A stretch of DNA of 11,410 nt from Nanobdellota archaeon. GTDB lineage: Archaea > Nanobdellota > Nanobdellia > SCGC-AAA011-G17 > GW2011-AR17. This document shows positions 7,174 through 11,410 of this stretch, one piece after another. The position numbers and the translations under genes are program-made. The stretch lies in contig JASEIA010000049.1 of assembly GCA_030018575.1 (NCBI GenBank), positions 1-11,410 on the forward strand, in the 5' to 3' direction. The notes beneath the pieces were generated by a model that was not told where the DNA came from, did no database searches, and saw only the letters and a program-made list of their open reading frames with translations. Positions within the stretch are counted from its first letter, which is position 1; each line of letters begins with the position of its first letter.

Positions 7174-7635
7174 CTACAGGCTAAGCGCTGCCTGCAAGCC
7201 TATTCCAGCGCAGACAAGAATCAGGAACACGTATTCCAATTTTCCGCCTGTTTTTATGAAGCCTTTCGTATGGTGCTTAATTAACGGAGAGAATAACGAA
7301 ACCCCTTCTTCCGTGATTGCGTCTGAAAGAAGATGCACAAGATAGCCCATTGTGAATGCAGCAAGCAGGGCTATTTTCAGGTAAAATCCTATTCCTAAGA
7401 CAGCCAAGGGAATCCATACAGTGTGAAAAAAGCCCCTGTGCCTTGTGAATAATGTTAGTATTGATGAAACAGGCCAAAGCCTCTTTCCAATGGCGCTTTT
7501 TGTTGTGTCGATGTCAGGAAGAATGGAGGCGAAAAGAAAAACCAGCGCGAATGCAAACGGCTGCTCAGGCATGTAATAATGAAAAAGGGATATTCCGGCC
7601 AAAGCGCCTATTGCCAAATGCGTCTTAAACATCAT
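7174..7635 (-). CDS. YdjM/DUF457-family membrane-bound metal-dependent hydrolase
   Basis: A 153-residue integral membrane protein of the YdjM-like family (often annotated LexA-binding inner-membrane putative hydrolase); the true substrate is not established, though the family is related to membrane phosphohydrolases. The metal-binding set is visible: THLAIG (5-10) with His6, LPDID (39-43), HRGFFHT (66-72) with His66 and His71, and GYLVHLLSDAIT (97-108) with His101 and Asp105. About four hydrophobic segments: 7-21, 27-41, 74-94 and 134-151. Two adjacent ATGs open the gene; the first begins four bases after the stop codon of the RPA gene, so the two genes are almost surely one operon and translationally coupled. 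The link to ssDNA binding may be only positional. Confidence 0.85.
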   Translation of the reverse strand: MMFKTHLAIGALAGISLFHYYMPEQPFAFALVFLFASILPDIDTTKSAIGKRLWPVSSILTLFTRHRGFFHTVWIPLAVLGIGFYLKIALLAAFTMGYLVHLLSDAITEEGVSLFSPLIKHHTKGFIKTGGKLEYVFLILVCAGIGLQAALSL

Positions 7636-7639
7636 GGTT

Positions 7640-8620
7640 TTATGCTACAAGTTCTTCGTGCTTCACATTAGCGACAACATCAGCAGGAGTCGCCTCTTTC
7701 ACTGTGCTTGCAACCATCTCAAGCCTTGCAAACATCTCATTCATGTTAACCCTGCCTGTCACCTGCAATTGTTTTCCCACAATCCCTTTCTTTATTTCCT
7801 CAAACAAGCCCGGATTTTCCCTGATTTTCGAAAGAGTTTCAGAATCCTTGCCCATGACAGACTCTGCAGAGTCCCTGAAGCAGACGACGCGTATGTTGTC
7901 AGTGCCGTCATCAAGTATTATGTTCACGATTGGAGTTACTCTTTTTTCAACCTTGCCGTGGATTGGGCATGCTTCATCAACAAGCTTCTTGCTGCAGATA
8001 TTGCACGCGTCATAAAAGCGCGGCTCGAAAAGCTGGACAACTGTCCCTGCAATCACCGCAGTGTCCTTGTCCTTTAATTCCGCTATTGACTTGTTTGAAG
8101 GCTGGGCTTTTGAAAAGCCAACTGTTTCATTGGCAGGGTTTAATGCTATTGAAGAGCCTGTTCCCAAGTGAAGCTCCTTAAATCCATTATTTTCTCTGAC
8201 ATACGCTCCTTTGATTAATAAAATATCATTTTCTTTTAACGGCTCAAGCCGCTGTATCACTGGCTCGTCCCAGACTGTTGTCCTTATTATCCCGGACTCG
8301 TCGCCTGCCAAGAATGCTGCATTCCTTCCTTCTTTCTTTTCTGTCTTGAAATTCCTTATGCCGTAGTTTTTTACAACCCTTACTAGAACTTCCACATTCC
8401 TCTGCATCGGCATAAGCTCTGTTATCTTTACCCTTCCCTGCCTCTGCTGGAATATTTTCACGCCCAGGTCGTTTGCGACAATGTGCGCGGCTCCTTCTTT
8501 TGATATTAAGTCAGAAAGCTGCCTCAGCTTGTCATTAACCTTTAAGTCAATGTCAGCCTCAGAAAGCCCTGTTGTGTCTTTTATACTTGCCTTGATTTGC
8601 TCGTAAGTCATTGCAGCCAT
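7640..8620 (-). CDS. rpa: RPA-like single-stranded DNA-binding protein
   Basis: A 326-residue archaeal replication protein A homologue, which coats ssDNA in replication and repair. A short N-terminal helical region (1-60) is followed by OB fold 1 (about 68-160; VEVLVRVVKNYGIRNF, GIIRTTVWDE, ILLIKGAYVR) and OB fold 2 (about 185-305; AVIAGTVVQLFEPRFYDAC, NIILDDGTDNIRVVCF, LQVTGRVNMNEMFARLEM). OB fold 2 carries a zinc motif, Cys206-x2-Cys209-x8-Cys218-x2-His221, as in archaeal and eukaryotic large RPA subunits. Possible starts are GTG 8629, ATG 8620 and ATG 8611. I choose 8620 because the purine run GAGGGTGAGG (8633-8624) lies just before it; the GTG would fall inside that run. First gene of an operon with the membrane hydrolase. 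Confidence 0.88.
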   Translation of the reverse strand: MAAMTYEQIKASIKDTTGLSEADIDLKVNDKLRQLSDLISKEGAAHIVANDLGVKIFQQRQGRVKITELMPMQRNVEVLVRVVKNYGIRNFKTEKKEGRNAAFLAGDESGIIRTTVWDEPVIQRLEPLKENDILLIKGAYVRENNGFKELHLGTGSSIALNPANETVGFSKAQPSNKSIAELKDKDTAVIAGTVVQLFEPRFYDACNICSKKLVDEACPIHGKVEKRVTPIVNIILDDGTDNIRVVCFRDSAESVMGKDSETLSKIRENPGLFEEIKKGIVGKQLQVTGRVNMNEMFARLEMVASTVKEATPADVVANVKHEELVA

Positions 8621-8623
8621 TTG

Positions 8624-8633
8624 CCTCACCCTC
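8624..8633 (-). promoter_or_regulatory. ribosome-binding site of the RPA gene
   Basis: GAGGGTGAGG on the minus strand contains two overlapping Shine-Dalgarno-like words, GAGGG ending 8 bases and GAGG ending 3 bases before ATG 8620. This decides the start against the GTG at 8629, which lies within it. Further upstream, TTAATAAA (near 8677-8670) is a possible but weak TATA box. Confidence 0.55.
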
Positions 8634-8683
8634 TTTTTGAATAAGTATAGGATGGAGAAACTTCTCTTGCTTTATTAAGATTT

Positions 8684-8776
8684 CTGTGATGGAGTTGATG
8701 TTTCTGAAGAAATCAATGTTATTGCTGAATATTTGTTATGATTGCGTGGAAAAAAGCGCTGGTTTTATGGAAAAAA
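8684..8776 (+). repeat. 93-base direct repeat, left copy
   Basis: This stretch matches 11107-11199 at 90 of 93 positions without gaps. The three differences are A/G in AATC(A/G)ATG, C/T in GCG(C/T)TG and G/A in TG(G/A)TTTTATGG. Weaker similarity continues past a small indel (GGAAGGCTTCCGGC here against AGGAGGCTTGCGGC there). It has no terminal inverted repeats I can see and no long conserved frame. It lies in the spacer between the RPA start and the 3' end of the small minus-strand gene. Confidence 0.95.
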
Positions 8777-8846
8777 GGAAGGCTTCCGGCATTACTTCAT
8801 ATTATTTTCTGGAATGGGCATTAAGGGGCGATTTCAGAAAAATATC

Positions 8847-9176
8847 CTATATTTTCAGTCTTTTAAGAAACTTTTCGGTAATCTTATCTGTGGAATCAAT
8901 GTCAATATGTGTATAGCCCTTCTTTATCCTTATATTGAGCTCTTGCGTTGCTTTTTTCACGATTTTTTCTCTTATTTTTAAGCTTTTCGGAAGAGGCTTG
9001 TTTGCAGGATTTAATTTTTCCCTGTATCTTTTTGCCAATAAGAAGCTGTTTTGCATTTCCTTGCCGTAATAGGAACGCAAGTTCTGCTCTTTTATTGCAT
9101 TTTCAAGGACTTCATGCACTACTGCATTTGCTATGTTTCCTATGAATATTCTAATCAGCTTGCTTTTGTTTTGCAT
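8847..9176 (-). CDS. uncharacterised 109-residue partner of the nucleotidyltransferase
   Basis: A small basic, helical protein that I do not recognise. Visible features: an N-terminal helix ending NIANAVVHEVLENAIKE (14-30), a SYYGKEMQNSFLLAKRYREKLNP segment (about 35-57) with a YR pair, and a lysine- and arginine-rich C-terminus. It has no signal peptide and no canonical R-x4-6-H HEPN motif. It is translated from ATG 9176, inside the nucleotidyltransferase gene, overlapping its end by 26 bases in another frame, so the two are co-transcribed and probably coupled. By position it is a partner, toxin or antitoxin candidate for the nucleotidyltransferase, as in MNT-HEPN pairs, but sequence alone does not place it in HEPN. 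Confidence 0.7.
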   Translation of the reverse strand: MQNKSKLIRIFIGNIANAVVHEVLENAIKEQNLRSYYGKEMQNSFLLAKRYREKLNPANKPLPKSLKIREKIVKKATQELNIRIKKGYTHIDIDSTDKITEKFLKRLKI

Positions 9177-9936
9177 GGCTTATGCCGTCCATTATTGCAT
9201 TAAATACTTTTCTATAAACGTCTCTATATTTTGCTGTGAATGGCGCTTTCTCAATTGTATTCTCGAGAAGCTTGCTTGCTGCGTCTTTTCCAAACAAATT
9301 ATCTATTTCTTTATTGGTTTTTTCTATCGTAGCTGTCTTCCCTTCAATAAACAGCTTTATTGCAACCATGTTTCTTGCTAGCTTATATTTTTCTTTCCCG
9401 TTCAGGTGCTCAAACTGCTCAGGCAAAAGCTTGCTTTTTAACAAGTGCATGTCAAGCAGCTTGTAGTTTATTATTGGCTTTATGTTCAGCAACAGCCTCT
9501 CTTTTGATGCAAACCTGCTTAAAATCACCTGAAAAAGCGGGTCTGTGTTTAATCCCTCCCTTAATGTGCCGTATTTCATGTTGATTATGTGCGCTTTTAG
9601 CCCGAAAGCTGTTTTTGCATATTCTTCTATTGCCTTGCCTTCGCCATTTATGACGATTATGTCTATGTCATCAAAACTAAACCCTTTTTCAAGGAAAGAG
9701 CCCGCTATGATTATATTCTCAGCATCTATATTGCTTAGAATTCCCTGTATTATTTCAGCCTTTATCGGCTCTATATTTTGCACGTTGTAATAGTAAGGCG
9801 CTATCTGCTTTTTTTTGAGTGCAGGGGCTATTACCACGTATTCCCCTATGCCCAGCGCTGAAGGGCGGTTCTTCGGCAGGTACACCTGGTCCATAACGCT
9901 TCCCCTGCTTACCCTTGCGATTATTTCATTTACCAT
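9151..9936 (-). CDS. nucleotidyltransferase (pol-beta fold) with AbrB-like N-terminus
   Basis: A 261-residue protein. Residues 70-100 hold the nucleotidyltransferase signature: GS at 79-80, nine residues, then DxD at Asp90 and Asp92 (context FDDIDIIVI), the metal and NTP site of the MNT/KNTase group. A third carboxylate, expected on a later strand, is not obvious: the segment reads KAHIINM (114-120). The first 40 residues (RGSVMDQVYLPKNRPSALG, then EYVVIAPAL) resemble the swapped-hairpin AbrB/SpoVT DNA-binding fold, suggesting a DNA-binding regulator fused to the enzyme. The rest is helical. ATG 9936 lies about 27 bases from a strong TATA box, so the message is leaderless, and a palindrome sits right in front of it: autoregulation is likely. 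In MNT-HEPN systems such an enzyme AMPylates and silences the partner toxin; that role is inferred here. Confidence 0.8.
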   Translation of the reverse strand: MVNEIIARVSRGSVMDQVYLPKNRPSALGIGEYVVIAPALKKKQIAPYYYNVQNIEPIKAEIIQGILSNIDAENIIIAGSFLEKGFSFDDIDIIVINGEGKAIEEYAKTAFGLKAHIINMKYGTLREGLNTDPLFQVILSRFASKERLLLNIKPIINYKLLDMHLLKSKLLPEQFEHLNGKEKYKLARNMVAIKLFIEGKTATIEKTNKEIDNLFGKDAASKLLENTIEKAPFTAKYRDVYRKVFNAIMDGISHAKQKQAD

Positions 9937-9938
9937 AT

Positions 9939-9954
9939 TACGTAATATTACGTA
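9939..9954. promoter_or_regulatory. 16-base palindromic operator candidate
   Basis: TACGTAATATTACGTA is its own reverse complement. Read on the minus strand it is also most of a tandem pair of the 10-mer TACGTAATAT, which runs up to the ATG at 9936. It fills the gap between the TATA box (9967-9960) and the predicted transcription start (about 9937), where a bound repressor would block RNA polymerase. The AbrB-like N-terminus of the downstream protein is the natural candidate ligand. The palindrome is seen; the repressor is inferred. Confidence 0.7.
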
Positions 9955-9959
9955 TTATG

Positions 9960-9974
9960 TATATAAAGGTTTCG
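9960..9974 (-). promoter_or_regulatory. BRE-TATA promoter of the nucleotidyltransferase pair
   Basis: On the minus strand CGAAACC is followed by TTTATATA (9967-9960), the clearest archaeal BRE/TATA in the window. The predicted start is near 9937, next to the ATG. Confidence 0.8.
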
Positions 9975-9990
9975 GGTGGGCGGCGGGAAT

Positions 9991-10006
9991 GCGAAAGCAT
10001 TATAAA
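9991..10006 (+). promoter_or_regulatory. BRE-TATA promoter of the lipoprotein pair
   Basis: GCGAAAGC (BRE-like) is followed by ATTATAAA at 9999-10006, predicting a start near 10028. That leaves a leader of about 27 bases with GGAG at 10042-10045, nine bases before ATG 10055. It is about 40 bases from the divergent nucleotidyltransferase TATA box, so the two promoters may influence each other. Confidence 0.6.
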
Positions 10007-10054
10007 CCCCGAGAATATTCGTCTCAAGAAGGCATTTTAATGGAGACTATTATA

Positions 10055-10498
10055 ATGAAAGCAAGAACACTAGCAACATTTGCGGCTGCCGGACTGGCGG
10101 CTTTGATTTCTGGATGCAAAGTCCCGCTTGAAAAATGGAATGCTGTAATTTTTGCATATGCTGACCTTAACAAGGATGGAAGACCGGACAAGGCAAATAT
10201 TGTTGAATGGAACCACACTTATTATGATTATGCCCTGGAAATTTCACTGTCAAATCCTGACGGCACCTACGCAGAGCCGAGAATTGCAAGAAGGTTCCCT
10301 TATTTTTTGCGCGAAACTGCAAGATTGCAGGATTATGACGGGGATGGCGATTTGGACCTTGTCTTTAACAAGTCAATCCGCAAAAAGTCTGGTTTTTTTG
10401 GCTCAGCCACAACTTATGTCAAGCAGTATGTTTCAAGGAATGACGGGCGAGGCAATTTTGCAGAGCCTGAATATGTAAAACTGGTTGATTTTTATTAA
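10055..10498 (+). CDS. lipoprotein with calcium-loop (FG-GAP/VCBS-like) repeats
   Basis: A 147-residue predicted lipoprotein. MKARTL is followed by an alanine-rich hydrophobic core and the lipobox I-S-G-C with lipidated Cys21. The mature part has acidic loops of the EF-hand/FG-GAP kind: DLNKDGRPD (37-45), DYDGDGDLD (93-101) followed by LVF, and a weaker SRNDGRGNFAEP (127-138). The D-x-D/N-x-D-G pattern followed by a hydrophobic strand is typical of VCBS/FG-GAP blades, but two to three blades are too few for a full propeller, so it may pair with another protein. An upstream in-frame ATG at 10040 exists; I start at 10055 because the neighbouring lipoprotein has the same MKARTL start and GGAG lies nine bases upstream. 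First gene of a two-gene operon. Confidence 0.8.
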   Translation: MKARTLATFAAAGLAALISGCKVPLEKWNAVIFAYADLNKDGRPDKANIVEWNHTYYDYALEISLSNPDGTYAEPRIARRFPYFLRETARLQDYDGDGDLDLVFNKSIRKKSGFFGSATTYVKQYVSRNDGRGNFAEPEYVKLVDFY

Positions 10499-10503
10499 GG
10501 AGG
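10497..10503 (+). promoter_or_regulatory. strong Shine-Dalgarno of the second lipoprotein
   Basis: AAGGAGG, overlapping the stop codon of the first lipoprotein and ending 5 bases before ATG 10509, is the best ribosome-binding site in the window. It shows that the second gene is read from a shared message. Confidence 0.85.
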
Positions 10504-10508
10504 AAAAA

Positions 10509-10973
10509 ATGAAAGCAAGAACACTAGGGATTATTGCTGCTGCCGGACTGGCGGCTTTGGTTGGAGGATGCAAATCAGAGCCTATACCAAGGGAATCAAC
10601 ATCACAGCAGACAGAGCCTGAGAACCATATCAGCGAAAGAACTGTAACTATTTCGCCAACCTGCATAGAAGCAGAAGAAGCAGTAAACGAGAATGGGATA
10701 TTAAAAGACAGCATAAGATGGTGCCAAAATAAAAGGAATCATTTAATATATTGGGTTAACAACAATAAAGAGACAGTCTCAATTTATGCCAAAGGCACAT
10801 TAACCAACCCGGATATATACTTTATATGCATGCCTTTTGACGGCTGCTTTTTTGAAGGAGATGCAGGATTTGAATCCTATATCAGCGGAGCAAGGAAGGC
10901 ATGGCAAAAGCAATGCGAAAGGTTTAATTGCCAAGAGCTGCAAGACAAATGGGAAAGAGGCGAATTTAACTAG
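10509..10973 (+). CDS. cysteine-rich lipoprotein of unknown function
   Basis: A 154-residue predicted lipoprotein with the lipobox V-G-G-C and lipidated Cys21. The signal peptide is nearly the same as in the preceding gene (MKARTL start, shared AAGLAAL core), but the mature part is unrelated. A polar linker (22-50, Ser/Thr/Glu/Gln-rich) is followed by a compact domain with six cysteines (52, 72, 107, 113, 136, 141), enough for three disulphides in an extracellular domain. I do not recognise the domain. It is co-transcribed with the upstream lipoprotein (10 bases between stop and start) and is followed by a T-rich terminator. Confidence 0.8.
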   Translation: MKARTLGIIAAAGLAALVGGCKSEPIPRESTSQQTEPENHISERTVTISPTCIEAEEAVNENGILKDSIRWCQNKRNHLIYWVNNNKETVSIYAKGTLTNPDIYFICMPFDGCFFEGDAGFESYISGARKAWQKQCERFNCQELQDKWERGEFN

Positions 10974-10985
10974 GTTCCTTTTGAG

Positions 10986-11018
10986 TTTTAAGATTTTTTC
11001 TTTTTAATTTATTTTTCA
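10986..11018 (+). terminator. T-rich transcription terminator after the lipoprotein operon
   Basis: Runs of T (TTTT, TTTTTT, TTTTT, TTTTT) on the plus strand begin about 12 bases after the stop codon, with no strong hairpin, as is usual for archaeal intrinsic termination. Confidence 0.6.
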
Positions 11019-11047
11019 TTGCTTTAAGTTCAGCGGAGCCCGGCCTT

Positions 11048-11101
11048 TTATTCGCTTCCAATCTTTTTCTTTATAAAATTCTTCATCTTTTTGATTACAG
11101 C
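11048..11101 (-). pseudogene. remnant of a duplicated HEPN-like gene 3' end
   Basis: Eighteen minus-strand codons, ending TAA at 11050-11048, match the last codons of the gene at the right edge (11232 onward) at 41 of 54 bases. Peptide AVIKKMKNFIKKKIGSE here compares with AVIQKMNNLIKKKLESK there. Similarity stops at about 11101, just before the 93-base repeat begins at 11107; the upstream part of the gene is missing. Several of the differences are synonymous or conservative, which suggests the copy was under selection for a while before truncation. Confidence 0.65.
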
Positions 11102-11106
11102 GTATG

Positions 11107-11199
11107 CTGTGATGGAGTTGATGTTTCTGAAGAAATCGATGTTATTGCTGAATATTTGTTATGATTGCGTGGAAAAAAGCGTTGATTTTATGGAAAAAA
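11107..11199 (+). repeat. 93-base direct repeat, right copy
   Basis: The same sequence as 8684-8776, in the same orientation, 2423 bases apart, with three substitutions. It lies between the gene remnant at 11048-11101 and the 3' end of the HEPN-like gene at 11232. After the ungapped match, a few extra bases (TATGA) precede a weaker continuation to about 11219. Confidence 0.95.
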
Positions 11200-11231
11200 T
11201 ATGAAAGGAGGCTTGCGGCGGAATCCTGCAT

Positions 11232-11410
11232 TTACTTGCTTTCAAGCTTCTTTTTTATAAGATTGTTCATTTTCTGAATCACAGCTATCCATTTCTGCTT
11301 TTTAATTTCAACATACACTACATCTATAGGCTTCCCCTCGTAAGAACTATTGTTCCTCTTTATGCGCAAGTCATCAATAATCGAGATTTCATCATCTGAA
11401 AAAGCCTTGT
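11232..11410 (-). CDS. HEPN-like domain protein, 3' end only
   Basis: Partial: the 5' end lies beyond the window. The 58 visible C-terminal residues include IIDDLRIKRNNSSYEGKPID (10-29 of the visible part), which resembles the last helices of HEPN proteins, where L-R-x-x-R-N-x-x-x-x-Y-x-G is common. The usual HEPN RNase motif R-x4-6-H is not intact here: the position after RN has Asn-Ser-Ser-Tyr and no His. The end is lysine-rich (LIKKKLESK). The stop TAA is at 11234-11232. HEPN assignment rests on a short stretch and is tentative; a complete gene might show a nucleotidyltransferase partner. Confidence 0.5.
   Translation of the reverse strand, partial: KAFSDDEISIIDDLRIKRNNSSYEGKPIDVVYVEIKKQKWIAVIQKMNNLIKKKLESK

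Noticed and set aside
7634..8077. Plus-strand frame of 147 codons opposite the RPA gene
   Set aside because: It is a shadow of the RPA gene, whose OB folds and zinc motif are unmistakable.
8684..8776. Insertion sequence or MITE
   Set aside because: No terminal inverted repeats, no clear target-site duplication and no transposase are visible, so the copies are listed only as direct repeats.
8686..8916. Plus-strand open frame of 76 codons covering the left repeat
   Set aside because: In the right repeat copy the same frame ends after 30 codons; two of the three substitutions change residues, and the frame overlaps the 3' end of the better-supported minus-strand gene at 8847-9176.
9815..10054. 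Extended start that would add about 80 residues to the first lipoprotein
   Set aside because: The extension runs antisense through the nucleotidyltransferase start and both promoters, and would bury the lipoprotein signal peptide inside the protein. MKARTL at 10055 matches the start of the neighbouring lipoprotein.
1..11410. tRNA or rRNA genes
   Set aside because: I saw no cloverleaf-like segment with T-loop GTTCRA context and no rRNA signature words in the gene-free stretches.

Overview
The window reads as archaeal. Evidence: TATA boxes of the TTTATATA type with purine-rich BREs sit about 26 bases upstream of start codons (often leaderless), and the gene content includes a two-OB-fold RPA with a zinc motif, an eIF2B-like ribose-1,5-bisphosphate isomerase, a soluble Lon-family protease with an AAA_32-like N-terminal half, and a nucleotidyltransferase/HEPN type neighbourhood. 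Small compact genes, short spacers and AT-leaning codons (gca, aaa, agg, aca) fit a DPANN-like lineage (Woesearchaeota, Pacearchaeota or Diapherotrites style), but this lineage guess is inference and no rRNA is present to test it.

Layout. 57-509 (+) GNAT acetyltransferase, convergent with 575-1528 (-) CorA. CorA and 1582-2490 (+) ribose-1,5-bisphosphate isomerase diverge from one shared near-symmetrical TATA element, and both look leaderless. 2566-4998 (+) is a Lon-family peptidase with an intact Ser-Lys dyad but a wrecked ATPase site. 5035-6069 and 6085-7131 (+) are tandem exported endonuclease/exonuclease/phosphatase (EEP) paralogues that both carry GTLH where the family has GDFN. These converge on a minus-strand operon, 8620-7640 (RPA) followed by 7635-7174 (YdjM-like membrane hydrolase).

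The right 2.8 kb is accessory in character. A 93-base direct repeat, 3 mismatches, occurs at 8684-8776 and 11107-11199. The 2.3 kb between the copies holds a minus-strand pair, a nucleotidyltransferase with an AbrB-like N-terminus (9936-9151) and an overlapping 109-residue partner (9176-8847), and a divergent plus-strand pair of lipoproteins (10055-10498, 10509-10973) that share a nearly identical signal peptide but have unrelated mature parts. A 16-base perfect palindrome (TACGTAATATTACGTA) lies exactly between the TATA box and start codon of the nucleotidyltransferase and is the best operator candidate. Right of the second repeat is the 3' end of a HEPN-like gene (11232 to the edge, -), and left of it a decayed duplicate of that gene's last 17 codons.

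How it fits together: the left 8.6 kb is mostly housekeeping (metal transport, nucleotide salvage, proteolysis, ssDNA binding) plus one exported EEP pair; the right end looks like a repeat-bounded, self-regulated toxin-antitoxin-like or defence-like cassette with surface lipoproteins as passengers. That reading of the right end is a hypothesis.
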